Assembly: GCA_029778535.1 (NCBI GenBank)
Contig: JAKOQB010000203.1
Span: forward strand, 1 to 35,898
DNA from: Pseudomonadota bacterium
Lineage (GTDB): Bacteria; Pseudomonadota; Gammaproteobacteria; Burkholderiales; Burkholderiaceae_F
Direction: 5' to 3'
DNA: 35,898 nucleotides
In this document: positions 15,390-23,232 of the stretch, one piece after another
How the letters are laid out: each line of letters opens with the position of its first letter
How positions within the stretch are numbered: position 1 is the stretch's first letter
Program-made: the position numbers and the translations under genes
Notes under the pieces: model-generated
The model's input: the letters and a program-made list of their open reading frames with translations, nothing else
What the model was told of the DNA's origin: nothing
Database searches by the model: none

Positions 15390-16019
15390 ATGCTTCGGAC
15401 CATCGACCTCGAATGCATGCGCGGCGAACGCCTGCTGTTCGCGCACCTGGACTTCACCGTCGAGCCCGGCACCTGCCTGCACATCGCGGGCGAAAACGGC
15501 GCCGGCAAGACGAGCCTGCTGCGCATCCTGTGCGGGCTGCTGTCGCCCACGCACGGCGAGGTGCAGTGGGAGGGCCAGAACATCCGCAAGTTGCGCGAGG
15601 ACTACTGGCAGCAACTGGCGTACGTCGGCCACCTGAACGGGGTGAAGGACGACCTGACCGCGCTGGAGAACGTGCGCTACGGCGCCGCGGTCACGGGCCG
15701 CGCGGCGCCGATCGAGCGCGCGCGCGCCGCGCTGGCGGAACTCGCGCTGGGCGCATTCGCGGGTTCGCTGGCGCGCTTCCTGTCGCAGGGGCAGAAGCGC
15801 CGCGTGGCGCTGGCGCGGCTCTTCCTGGCCGAAGCGGCGAAGCTGTGGATCCTGGACGAGCCGTTCACCGCGCTCGACGTGCGCGGCGTGGGCGTGCTCG
15901 CCGATCTGATCGAGCGCCACACCACGCGCGGCGGCATCGTGGTGCTGACCACGCACCAGGACGTTCCGCTCGCCGGCCGCGTGACGCGGCTGGACCTGCG
16001 CGCGGTGGAAACGACGTGA
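15390..16019 (+). CDS. ccmA: cytochrome c maturation ATP-binding protein CcmA
   Basis: ATPase of the CcmAB(CD) complex that releases holo-CcmE from CcmC. 209 residues, normal for CcmA (about 205). Walker A GENGAGKTS (about 34-42), Q-loop region, ABC signature LSQGQKRRVALARL, Walker B LWILDEPFTALD, and the switch His in LTTHQD. ATG at 15390 chosen because the 24 codons upstream in frame are Arg/Ser-rich and unlike the family. First gene of a nine-gene ccm set ccmABCDEFGHI, all on the plus strand. Confidence 0.95.
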   Translation: MLRTIDLECMRGERLLFAHLDFTVEPGTCLHIAGENGAGKTSLLRILCGLLSPTHGEVQWEGQNIRKLREDYWQQLAYVGHLNGVKDDLTALENVRYGAAVTGRAAPIERARAALAELALGAFAGSLARFLSQGQKRRVALARLFLAEAAKLWILDEPFTALDVRGVGVLADLIERHTTRGGIVVLTTHQDVPLAGRVTRLDLRAVETT

Positions 16020-16128
16020 TTGGCGACAGGGTCGCCCGAGACGCGCACCGCCTCGCAGGCGCGCCGTGTCGTCATCTCGGCCGCCGGTCGCGCCATCCGT
16101 CATGCGCGGCGCGGCCGCGCCGCGCGCG

Positions 16129-16797
16129 ATGACGGTGGCCTTCTTCACGGTCGTCAAACGCGACTTGCTGCTGGCAGTGCGCCAGCGCGCGGATGTCGCC
16201 AACACGCTTCTGTTCTTCCTCGTCGTGGTCACGATGGTGCCGCTGGGCGTCGGGCCGGAACTGAATACGCTGCGCACGATCGCGCCCGGCGTGGTGTGGG
16301 TGGCCGCGCTGCTGGCGGCGATCCTGTCGCTCAATCGCCTGTTCGCCAACGACTACGCCGACGGTTCGCTGGAGCAGATGCTGCTGACAGGCGAGCCGCT
16401 GCCGATCATCGTGCTGGCCAAGGCATTCGCGCACTGGCTGACGACCGGCTTGCCGATCACCCTTATGGCCTCGCTGCTCGGCGTGATGTTTGACCTCGGA
16501 GTGGAACCCACCGCGATCCTGATGGTCTCTCTCGTCCTTGGCACGCCGGCGCTGTCGCTGATCGGCGCGGTCGGCGCCGGGTTGACGCTGGGGTTGCGCG
16601 GCGGCGGCGTGCTGATCTCATTGCTGGTTCTGCCGCTCTATGTGCCGGTTCTCATCTTCGGCGCCGGCGCGGTCGAGGCGGCGGCGGGAGGCCTTTCGCC
16701 ACAGGGCCATCTGCTGCTGCTCGGGGCCTTATCCCTCGGGGCGACCGTATTGGCGCCATGGGCTATCGCCGCCGCGCTGCGAATTTCTATGGAATGA
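16129..16797 (+). CDS. ccmB: heme exporter membrane protein CcmB
   Basis: Inner-membrane partner of CcmA. Starting at the ATG at 16129 gives 222 residues, the standard CcmB length (about 220); the frame is open to 16066 but the added residues are not family-like. Six predicted membrane helices, with a typical N-terminus (FFTVVKRDLLLAVRQRADVANTLLFF shortened to its pattern: short amphipathic segment with a basic run, then the first helix), LFANDYADGSLEQMLLTGEPL loop, and PLYVPVLIFGAGAVEAA. 109 nt separates it from ccmA. Confidence 0.93.
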   Translation: MTVAFFTVVKRDLLLAVRQRADVANTLLFFLVVVTMVPLGVGPELNTLRTIAPGVVWVAALLAAILSLNRLFANDYADGSLEQMLLTGEPLPIIVLAKAFAHWLTTGLPITLMASLLGVMFDLGVEPTAILMVSLVLGTPALSLIGAVGAGLTLGLRGGGVLISLLVLPLYVPVLIFGAGAVEAAAGGLSPQGHLLLLGALSLGATVLAPWAIAAALRISME

Positions 16798-16807
16798 TCG
16801 CGATCAA
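16794..16807. promoter_or_regulatory. FNR-like palindrome at the ccmB end, upstream of ccmC
   Basis: ATGAT-CGCG-ATCAA matches 9 of 10 positions of the FNR consensus TTGAT-N4-ATCAA. It overlaps the ccmB stop codon. TACAGT begins 35 nt from the site start (16829-16834), the same geometry as at 5358 and 22715. It would give ccmC-I its own promoter about 100 nt before the ccmC start. Confidence 0.55.
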
Positions 16808-16899
16808 CGGTGCCGTAACTTCGGCCGTTACAGTGCGCCCTGTGCTTGGCATCCGTCCGGGCAGGTTCGCTTGCCTGGCGGGCTCCCTCGGATTACCCC

Positions 16900-17658
16900 A
16901 TGACCACCGCGACCGCGGCTTCTGAATTCAACCTGTTCCGCTTTTCGGCGCCGCACGTGTTCTATCCGCTGGCGGGCCGGATGATCCCGTGGTTCGCCGC
17001 GATCGCCGCGATCCTGGCCGCGGTCGGCCTCTATCTCGGCTTCTTCGTCGCGCCGACCGATGCGACGCAGGGCGAGAGCTACCGGATCATCTTCATCCAC
17101 GTGCCGACGGCGTGGATGGCGATGTTCCTGTACCTTGTGATGGCGTTCTGGGCCGCGGTCGGGCTGGTGTTCAACACGCGGCTGTCGTCGATGATGGCGA
17201 GCGCCGTGGCGCCGAGCGGCGCGCTGATGGCGTTCATCGCGCTGTGGACCGGCGCGCTGTGGGGACGGCCGACCTGGGGTGCGTACTGGGTGTGGGACGC
17301 GCGGCTGACCTCCACGCTGATCCTGCTGTTCCTGTACCTGGGTTTCATGGCGCTGCAGGCGGCGATCGACGATCCGCGCCGCGCCGACAAGGCCTCGGCG
17401 GTGCTGGCGCTGGTCGGCGCGGTCAACGTGCCGATCATCTATTTTTCGGTCAAGTGGTGGAACACGCTGCACCAGGGCGCGTCAGTCAAGATGACGGGCA
17501 CCTCGATGGCGACGACGATGCTGGCAGGAATGCTGGTGATGGTGTTTGCGTTCTGGATGTACTGCATCGCCGCCGTGCTTTACCGCGTGCGCACGATCAT
17601 GCTCGAGCGCGAGCGCCGCAATGCGTGGGTCGGCGAGGCGATTGCGCTGGGCGAATAG
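16900..17658 (+). CDS. ccmC: heme handling protein CcmC
   Basis: Inner-membrane protein that loads heme onto CcmE. 252 residues, six membrane helices. The tryptophan-rich heme-handling motif is WGAYWVWDARLTS, with flanking conserved histidines in FIHVPTAWMA and NTLHQGAS, as in all CcmC proteins. The ATG at 16900 is used; the frame extends 18 codons upstream to a TTG with no family resemblance. The 102-nt space after ccmB carries the FNR-like site at 16794. Confidence 0.95.
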   Translation: MTTATAASEFNLFRFSAPHVFYPLAGRMIPWFAAIAAILAAVGLYLGFFVAPTDATQGESYRIIFIHVPTAWMAMFLYLVMAFWAAVGLVFNTRLSSMMASAVAPSGALMAFIALWTGALWGRPTWGAYWVWDARLTSTLILLFLYLGFMALQAAIDDPRRADKASAVLALVGAVNVPIIYFSVKWWNTLHQGASVKMTGTSMATTMLAGMLVMVFAFWMYCIAAVLYRVRTIMLERERRNAWVGEAIALGE

Positions 17659-17675
17659 GATTGCGGCTCGCGCGC

Positions 17676-17710
17676 AACGGATCACGGATCACGAACAACG
17701 GATCACGGAG
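17676..17710. repeat. short direct repeats between ccmC and ccmD
   Basis: GGATCACG occurs three times (17679, 17686 and 17700), the first two overlapping in tandem and the third after a short spacer. Similar short tandem words (GGATTCA) lie between napA and napG. Confidence 0.7.
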
Positions 17711-17716
17711 TTTGAA

Positions 17717-17890
17717 ATGCAATGGAGCAGTCTGAATGAATTCCTAAACATGGGCGGATATGCCGCCTATGTGTGGGGCTCGTATGGCATGTGTGCGCTG
17801 CTGATCGCCGCCGAGCTGGTGTCGGCGCGAGCGCGCAGGAGCCGCGCGGTCGCCGAGGCGCGGCGCCAGGCGGCACGGGAGAACGCATGA
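17717..17890 (+). CDS. ccmD: heme exporter protein CcmD
   Basis: Small inner-membrane protein that stabilises CcmABC and helps release holo-CcmE. 57 residues with the standard layout: short N-terminus [19 protein letters not shown], one membrane helix (about 16-35), then a basic cytoplasmic tail rich in Arg and Ala. Its stop overlaps the ccmE start (ATGA). Confidence 0.92.
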   Translation: MQWSSLNEFLNMGGYAAYVWGSYGMCALLIAAELVSARARRSRAVAEARRQAARENA

Positions 17891-18333
17891 AACCGCGGCA
17901 GAAGCGACTGGCGCTGATCGTCGGCGGCGTGGCGGTGCTCGGCATCGCCGCTTATCTGATCCTGTCGGCGTTCCAGGAAAACCTGGTGTTCTTCTTCTCG
18001 CCTTCCGACGTGGCGGCGCAGAAGGCGCCTTCGGGGCGCGCGTTCAGGATCGGCGGGCTGGTCGAGCCCGGCAGCGTCAAGCGCGACGGCGTGATGGTGA
18101 GCTTCAAGGTCACCGACACCGCGCACACGATCCCGGTCGTCTACCAGGGCATCCTTCCCGACCTGTTCAAGGAAGGCAAGGGCGTGGTCGCGCAGGGCAA
18201 GCTCGGCGCCGACGGCAGGTTCCACGCCTCCGAAGTGCTCGCCAAACACGATGAAAACTACATGCCGCCGGATGCTGCTCATGCGGTGGAGCAGGCGCAG
18301 AAGGCGCAGAAGTCGCTGCAGGTGCAGCAGTGA
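17887..18333 (+). CDS. ccmE: cytochrome c-type biogenesis heme chaperone CcmE
   Basis: Periplasmic heme chaperone anchored in the inner membrane, 148 residues. N-terminal membrane helix (about 9-28), OB-fold barrel with [12 protein letters not shown] and [21 protein letters not shown], and the covalent heme-binding histidine H121 with the heme-stabilising tyrosine Y125 in [11 protein letters not shown]. The start overlaps the ccmD stop. A REP-like element separates it from ccmF. Confidence 0.97.
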   Translation: MKPRQKRLALIVGGVAVLGIAAYLILSAFQENLVFFFSPSDVAAQKAPSGRAFRIGGLVEPGSVKRDGVMVSFKVTDTAHTIPVVYQGILPDLFKEGKGVVAQGKLGADGRFHASEVLAKHDENYMPPDAAHAVEQAQKAQKSLQVQQ

Positions 18334-18344
18334 TGGATAGGCAG

Positions 18345-18440
18345 GTCATTCCCGCCCCCGACTCAGGCATTCGGGGGCAGGCTTCAGCGAAAATCCAGTG
18401 CGCGGGCGGCTGACTGGATGCCCGCTTGCGCGGGCATGAC
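18345..18440. repeat. REP/MITE-like element with three nested hairpins between ccmE and ccmF
   Basis: About 96 bp with inverted ends GTCATTCCCGC...GCGGGCATGAC. Inside are an 8-bp hairpin (GCCCCCGA 18354-18361 with TCGGGGGC 18371-18378), ATCCAGT 18393-18399 paired with ACTGGAT 18413-18419, and GCCCGC-TTGC-GCGGGC near the right end. This layout matches repeat elements scattered in many beta- and gammaproteobacterial genomes. Confidence 0.8.
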
Positions 18441-18470
18441 ACGGCGCGCACCACCCAGGAAATCGATCTC

Positions 18471-20447
18471 ATGATCCCCGAACTCGGACACTTCTCGTTG
18501 ATCCTCGCGCTGCTGCTGGCGCTGGTGCAGGGCACGCTGCCGTTGATCGGCGCGCACCGGGGCGTGCGCGAATGGATGGCGCTGGCGCGGCCGGTCGCGC
18601 AGGGCCAGTTCGTGTTCGTGATCTTCGCCTGGCTGTGCCTGGCGTACTCGTTCGTCACCAGCGACTTCTCCGTGCTGAACGTCGCGACCAACTCCAATTC
18701 GCTGCTGCCGCTGCCTTACAAGATCGCGGCCGCGTGGGGATCGCACGAGGGCTCGATGCTGCTGTGGGTGACGATGCTCGCGTGCTGGGGCGTGGCGGTC
18801 AGCCTGTTCAGCCGCCACCTGACCGACGAGATGATCGCGCGCGTGCTCGGCGTGATGGGACTGGTCGCGGCCGGCTTCATCCTGTTCATCCTCGCCACGT
18901 CCAATCCGTTCGAGCGGCTGTTTCCCGCCGCCGCCGAGGGGCGCGACCTGAACCCGCTGCTGCAGGACCCCGGCATGGTGCTGCACCCGCCGATGCTGTA
19001 CATGGGCTACGTCGGCTTCTCGGTCGCGTTCTCGTTCGCGATCGGCGCGCTGCTCGGCGGCAAGCTCGACGCCGCGTGGGCGCGCTGGTCGCGCCCGTGG
19101 ACCACGGTCGCGTGGTGTTTCCTCACCATCGGCATCGGCCTCGGTTCGTGGTGGGCGTATTACGAACTCGGCTGGGGCGGCTGGTGGTTCTGGGATCCGG
19201 TCGAGAACGCTTCGTTCATGCCGTGGCTGGTCGGCACCGCGCTGATCCACTCGCTGGCGGTGACGGAGAAGCGCGGCACGTTCCGGGCCTGGACCGTGCT
19301 GCTGGCGATCTTCGCGTTCTCGCTGTCACTGCTCGGCACCTTCCTCGTGCGCTCGGGCGTGCTGACGTCGGTGCACGCGTTCGCGACCGATCCGAAGCGC
19401 GGCGTGTTCATCCTCGCGTTCCTGGTGATCGTGATCGGCGCGTCGCTGGCGCTGTTCGCATGGCGCGCGCCGCGCGTGGGCCTCGGCGGCCGCTTCGAAA
19501 CGGTGTCGCGCGAGTCGATGCTGCTCGCCAACAACGTGCTGCTGACGGTGGCCGCCGGATCGGTACTGCTCGGGACGCTGTACCCGCTGTTCCTCGACGC
19601 GCTGAACCTCGGCAAGATCTCGGTCGGGCCGCCGTACTTCAATTCGGTGTTCGTGCCGATCATGGCGCCGCTGGTGTTCCTGATGGGTGTCGGGCCGATC
19701 GCGCGCTGGCGCCAGGCGTCGCTGCCCGACCTGTGGACGCAGTTGCGCTGGGCGCTCGCGGTCTCGCTGGTGCTCGGAGTCGCACTGCCCGTGGGCGGCG
19801 ACTGGTCGCCGATGAAGGCGTTCGGCTACTGGCTCGCGGCGTGGGTCGTCGTCGCCGGCATCGAGCAGATCCGCTACCAGATCCGCAACGCCTCCGGCAG
19901 CCTGTTCGCGAAACTCGCCAGCCAGCCGCGCGGCTGGTGGGGCATGACGCTGGCGCACCTGGGCATGGCGGTGTTCATCATCGGCGTCACGACCGTCAAG
20001 GGCTACGAGATCGAGCGCGACGTGAAGATGGCGGTCGGCGACACGATCAGCGTGCGCAATTACACGTTCCGGTTCGACGGTGTCAGCGAGCGCACCGGGC
20101 CCAACTACCGCGCCGCGCGCGGCGCGGTGACGGTGACGAAGAACGGCAAGAGCGACATGGTGCTGCACCCGGAGAAGCGCATGTACTTCGCGCAGCAGGG
20201 CATGCCGATGACGGAGGCCGCGATCGACACCGGCATCACCGGCGACGTGTACGTGTCGCTCGGCGAGCAGGTCGACGACAAGGGATCGTGGACCGTGCGC
20301 GCGTACTACAAGCCGTTCGTGACCTGGATCTGGGGCGGCTGCGTGCTGATGGCGCTCGGCGGCTTCCTCGCGATGTCCGACCGCCGCTACCGGTCGCTGG
20401 CGCGGCGCGAGGACTTCGCGTCCGGCCTGAAACCCGCGGCGGCCTGA
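18471..20447 (+). CDS. ccmF: cytochrome c heme lyase subunit CcmF
   Basis: Large inner-membrane heme lyase that joins heme from CcmE to apocytochromes with CcmH/CcmI. 658 residues, about 15 membrane helices. The WWD heme motif is WGGWWFWDPVENASFMPW. Other conserved parts are AAWGSHEGSMLLW, HPPMLYMGYVGFSVAF, and the long periplasmic domain before the last helix. ATG at 18471 follows AGGA; an in-frame ATG at 18426 lies inside the REP-like element and is rejected. Confidence 0.97.
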   Translation: MIPELGHFSLILALLLALVQGTLPLIGAHRGVREWMALARPVAQGQFVFVIFAWLCLAYSFVTSDFSVLNVATNSNSLLPLPYKIAAAWGSHEGSMLLWVTMLACWGVAVSLFSRHLTDEMIARVLGVMGLVAAGFILFILATSNPFERLFPAAAEGRDLNPLLQDPGMVLHPPMLYMGYVGFSVAFSFAIGALLGGKLDAAWARWSRPWTTVAWCFLTIGIGLGSWWAYYELGWGGWWFWDPVENASFMPWLVGTALIHSLAVTEKRGTFRAWTVLLAIFAFSLSLLGTFLVRSGVLTSVHAFATDPKRGVFILAFLVIVIGASLALFAWRAPRVGLGGRFETVSRESMLLANNVLLTVAAGSVLLGTLYPLFLDALNLGKISVGPPYFNSVFVPIMAPLVFLMGVGPIARWRQASLPDLWTQLRWALAVSLVLGVALPVGGDWSPMKAFGYWLAAWVVVAGIEQIRYQIRNASGSLFAKLASQPRGWWGMTLAHLGMAVFIIGVTTVKGYEIERDVKMAVGDTISVRNYTFRFDGVSERTGPNYRAARGAVTVTKNGKSDMVLHPEKRMYFAQQGMPMTEAAIDTGITGDVYVSLGEQVDDKGSWTVRAYYKPFVTWIWGGCVLMALGGFLAMSDRRYRSLARREDFASGLKPAAA

Positions 20448-20454
20448 GCGTTCA

Positions 20455-20991
20455 ATGAAGAAAGCCGCGCTGTACCTGATTCCGCTGGCGGCGTTCGTCG
20501 TGCTGGCGGTGTTCCTGCTGCGCGGGTTGTGGCTTAACCCGCGCGAGGTGCCGTCGCCGCTGATCGGCAAGCCGGCGCCGGTGTTCGAACGGGCCAGGCT
20601 CGCCGCGCCCGACCAGATGTTCGGCAGCAAGGAGATGCTGGGACAGGTGTGGATCTTCAACGTGTGGGCGTCGTGGTGCGTGCCGTGCCGGCAGGAGCAT
20701 CCGCTGTGGAACGAGCTGGCCGCGAGGAAGATCGTTCCGATCGTCGGCATGAACTACAAGGACACCGCGGCGGCCGCCAGCAAATGGCTCGGCGACCTCG
20801 GCAATCCGTACACGACGATCGTGGTCGATCCGGACGGCCGGCTCGGCATCGACTTCGGCGTCTACGGCGTGCCGGAGACCTTCATCATCGACAAGCAGGG
20901 TGTCATTCGCTACAAGAACATCGGTCCGGTGACGCCGGAATCGCTGGAGAAGAAGATCCTGCCGCTGGTGCGCGAACTGCAGAAATCATGA
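20455..20991 (+). CDS. ccmG: thiol:disulfide interchange protein CcmG/DsbE
   Basis: Membrane-anchored periplasmic thioredoxin that keeps apocytochrome CxxCH cysteines reduced. 178 residues: N-terminal anchor (about 5-25), thioredoxin fold with active site WCVPC (74-78) preceded by IFNVWAS, and the cis-Pro loop GVYGVPETFIIDKQG typical of CcmG. Starts 8 nt after ccmF; the stop overlaps the ccmH start (ATGA). Confidence 0.96.
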   Translation: MKKAALYLIPLAAFVVLAVFLLRGLWLNPREVPSPLIGKPAPVFERARLAAPDQMFGSKEMLGQVWIFNVWASWCVPCRQEHPLWNELAARKIVPIVGMNYKDTAAAASKWLGDLGNPYTTIVVDPDGRLGIDFGVYGVPETFIIDKQGVIRYKNIGPVTPESLEKKILPLVRELQKS

Positions 20992-21449
20992 GAGCCCTTT
21001 TCATCGTCGCCCTCCTCCTTGTCGGCGCCGCGCAGGCGCAATCGACCGCGGTGCCGACCGAGGACGATCCGGTCGCCTCCAGGCGCGCGGTTGAGCTCGG
21101 GCTGAAGCTGCGCTGCCTCGTCTGCCAGAACCAGTCGATCGAGGATTCGCACGCCGACCTGGCCTCCGACCTGCGGCGCCAGATCCGCGAGCAGATCAAG
21201 GCGGGCAAGTCCGACCGCGAAATCATCCAGTTCATGACCGACCGCTACGGCGATTTCGTCCTGTACGAGCCGCCGTTCAAGGCGACCACGCTGCTGCTGT
21301 GGGCCGGACCGGGACTGCTGCTCGCGATCGGCGCGATCGTGATGGCGCGTGTGATCCGCACCCGCCGCCGCGCGACGCCGGCGCCCCTGTCGGACGCGGA
21401 GCGTGCGCGCGCCGAGGCGCTGCTCGCCGGCAAGGAGAGCCGACAGTGA
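20988..21449 (+). CDS. ccmH: cytochrome c-type biogenesis protein CcmH
   Basis: Thiol-reductase subunit of the heme lyase, 153 residues. Signal peptide to about residue 18 (AAQAQ), redox motif LRCLVCQNQSIEDSHA (C43, C46), a helical bundle with DLRRQIREQI, the family segment DRYGDFVLYEPPFK, and one C-terminal membrane helix (about 96-116). It overlaps ccmG upstream and ccmI downstream (GTGA). Confidence 0.97.
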   Translation: MRALFIVALLLVGAAQAQSTAVPTEDDPVASRRAVELGLKLRCLVCQNQSIEDSHADLASDLRRQIREQIKAGKSDREIIQFMTDRYGDFVLYEPPFKATTLLLWAGPGLLLAIGAIVMARVIRTRRRATPAPLSDAERARAEALLAGKESRQ

Positions 21450-22708
21450 CGCAATTCATCTTCATCGCGGCGTTGATGGTCGTCGCCGGCCTGGCGTGGG
21501 TGCTGCTGCCCTTGCTGCGGCATCGCTCTGCCGCCGACGTCGACCGCGCCGCGACCAACCTGCGCATCCTGAAGGACCAGCTCGCCGACCTCGAGTCCGA
21601 GCGCAGCAGCGGCGCGCTGTCCGACACGATGTACGTGGAGACCAAGGCCGATCTCGAGCGGCGCGTGCTCGAAGACGTGCCGGCAGGCCCGGCCGGCGCG
21701 CGCGTGCCTTCCGGCTGGCACGGCCGCGTGACCGCGGCGGTGTTCGCGGTCGCGATCCCGGTGGCTGCCGCGTTGCTGTACGTGCAGCTCGGCGATCCGT
21801 CCGCGTTCGATCCGCTCGCGCGCAAGGGCGCGGACGAAGCGCACCAGATGACGCCGGAGCAGCTCGAACAGATGGTCGCCCAGCTCGCCGAGCGGCTGAA
21901 GAGCGAACCCGACAACGCGGGCGGCTGGTCGACGCTGGCGCGCACCTACTACTTCCAGCGCAGGTTCCCGGAAGCCGCGCAGGCGTACAAGCGGCTGGTC
22001 GAACTGGTGCCCGACGATGCGTCGGTGCTGGCCGACTACGCCGATGCGCTGGCGATGGCGCAGGGGCGCAGGATCGCGGGCGAGCCGCTGGCGCTGATCA
22101 AGAAGGCGCTGACGCTCGAGCCGACGCAGTGGAAGGCGCTGGCGATGGCGGGCACCGAGGCCTTCGACCGCAAGGACTACAGGTCCGCCGTCGATTACTG
22201 GGAGCGGCTGCGCGCTTCGCTGCCGCCGGAAGCGCCGATCGCGCAGCAGATCGGCAACTCGATCGCGGAGGCGCGCGAGCTAGGCGGCCTGAAGCCGAGC
22301 CCCGCCGACAAGCAGGCGGTGGCCGCCGCGTCTCCGGCCAAGGGCGAAGCAAAGGCAGTGGCGAACGCGCAGGTGAGCGGTGTGGTCACCCTCAGCCCGA
22401 AGCTCGCGGCCAACGCGAAGCCGGAGGACACCGTGTTCATCTTCGCGCACGCCGCACAGGGACCGCGCATGCCGCTGGCGATCGTGCGGCTGCAGGTCAA
22501 GGACCTGCCGGCCAGGTTCGCGCTCGACGACTCGATGGCGATGTCGCCCGAATTCAGGCTGTCGAAGTTCAGCGAAGTCGTGGTCGGCGCGCGCGTCGCC
22601 AAGGGCGGTGTCGCCAACGCGCAGCCGGGCGATCTTCAAGGGCAGACCAAGCCGGTCAAGCTCGGCAGCCGCGATCTCAACGTCCTGATCGACACCGTCG
22701 TGCAGTAG
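21446..22708 (+). CDS. ccmI: cytochrome c-type biogenesis protein CcmI (TPR)
   Basis: Apocytochrome chaperone that brings substrates to the CcmFH lyase. 420 residues from a GTG that overlaps the ccmH stop. Two N-terminal membrane helices (about 2-19 and around 92-110), the cytoplasmic leucine-zipper-like loop LRILKDQLADLESER between them, TPR repeats (GGWSTLARTYYFQRRFPEAAQ region), and a C-terminal beta domain (VSGVVTLSPKLAANAKPEDTVF shortened; ends LNVLIDTVVQ), which is the normal full-length CcmI architecture. Last gene of the ccm set; an FNR-like palindrome starts 7 nt after its stop. Confidence 0.95.
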   Translation: MTQFIFIAALMVVAGLAWVLLPLLRHRSAADVDRAATNLRILKDQLADLESERSSGALSDTMYVETKADLERRVLEDVPAGPAGARVPSGWHGRVTAAVFAVAIPVAAALLYVQLGDPSAFDPLARKGADEAHQMTPEQLEQMVAQLAERLKSEPDNAGGWSTLARTYYFQRRFPEAAQAYKRLVELVPDDASVLADYADALAMAQGRRIAGEPLALIKKALTLEPTQWKALAMAGTEAFDRKDYRSAVDYWERLRASLPPEAPIAQQIGNSIAEARELGGLKPSPADKQAVAAASPAKGEAKAVANAQVSGVVTLSPKLAANAKPEDTVFIFAHAAQGPRMPLAIVRLQVKDLPARFALDDSMAMSPEFRLSKFSEVVVGARVAKGGVANAQPGDLQGQTKPVKLGSRDLNVLIDTVVQ

Positions 22709-22714
22709 CGGCGC

Positions 22715-22728
22715 TTGACCGCTGTCAA
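22715..22728. promoter_or_regulatory. FNR/DNR-like palindrome upstream of the triheme cytochrome
   Basis: TTGAC-CGCT-GTCAA, a perfect palindrome. CACAGT (22750-22755) begins 35 nt from its start, fitting a class II promoter with the start of transcription near 22763 and a short leader before the ATG at 22787. Confidence 0.7.
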
Positions 22729-22786
22729 CTGCGGTCGCGGCGCGCGCGCCACAGTAAGGCCATCCACGCGAGATGGGAGGATGGCT

Positions 22787-23065
22787 ATGCCGCGCGCGCC
22801 GATGCTGTGTGCTTTCGTGCTGTGCCTGCTCGGGACCGCGGCCGATGCGCAGACGCCGCCGCCGGGCGCCGACTCCGCGGCCTGCGTGCGCTGTCACGCC
22901 CAGCCGAGCCGCAGGTTCCACGCCGATCCGACGCACAAGAAGTTCGAGTGCGGGACCTGCCACGTCGAAGCGAAATCGCATCTCGCCGACAGCAAGGTCA
23001 AGCCGGAGCTCGCGCAGGACGACGCGCTGTGCAGCGGCTGCCATCCGCTGAAGCCGCGTCGCTGA
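22787..23065 (+). CDS. periplasmic triheme cytochrome c, homologous to the N-terminal domain of the octaheme nitrite reductase
   Basis: 92 residues. Signal peptide to about residue 21 (TAADA-Q). Three heme motifs: CVRCH (33-37), CGTCH (55-59), CSGCH (82-86), and exactly three further histidines (H45, H50, H65), enough to give all three hemes bis-His ligation. The spacing between motifs (17 and 22 residues) is almost that of hemes 1-3 in the octaheme enzyme at 23233 (16 and 22), and all three extra histidines match in position. I infer a stand-alone copy of that domain, perhaps an electron carrier that docks to the enzyme. Start chosen at 22787 (GGGAGG 6 nt upstream); ATG 22781 is an alternative. 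A hairpin and its own FNR-like site separate it from the enzyme gene. Confidence 0.88.
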   Translation: MPRAPMLCAFVLCLLGTAADAQTPPPGADSAACVRCHAQPSRRFHADPTHKKFECGTCHVEAKSHLADSKVKPELAQDDALCSGCHPLKPRR

Positions 23066-23088
23066 TCGCCGGCTTGTAACGCTCTCCG

Positions 23089-23110
23089 TATCACTACCAC
23101 TTCAGTGATA
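23089..23110 (+). terminator. hairpin between the triheme cytochrome and octaheme reductase genes
   Basis: TATCACT (23089-23095) and AGTGATA (23104-23110) form a 7-bp stem with an 8-nt loop, flanked by CCG and GCGG that can extend the pairing. There is no T-tract, so it may be a weak terminator, an RNA-stability element or an operator. Confidence 0.45.
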
Positions 23111-23129
23111 GCGGCGCGGGTCCGTTGCG

Positions 23130-23143
23130 TTGACCCGCGTCAA
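23130..23143. promoter_or_regulatory. FNR/DNR-like palindrome upstream of the octaheme reductase
   Basis: TTGAC-CCGC-GTCAA, a perfect palindrome about 96 nt before the ATG. AAAACT (23165-23170), the only A/T-rich hexamer nearby, begins 35 nt from its start, in the -10 position expected for a class II site. Confidence 0.7.
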
Positions 23144-23232
23144 CGGCTTGCACGCGCGCATCGCAAAACTTGACCCCGACGCGTGCGGGGGCACGCGACG
23201 CATTCCAACCAGAAGCAAGAGAGGGAAATCAC

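Noticed and set aside
16815..16831. GTAAC-N7-GTTAC inverted repeat before ccmC
   Set aside because: It overlaps the proposed -10 region and could be an operator or hairpin, but a 5-bp arm is too short to call by itself.
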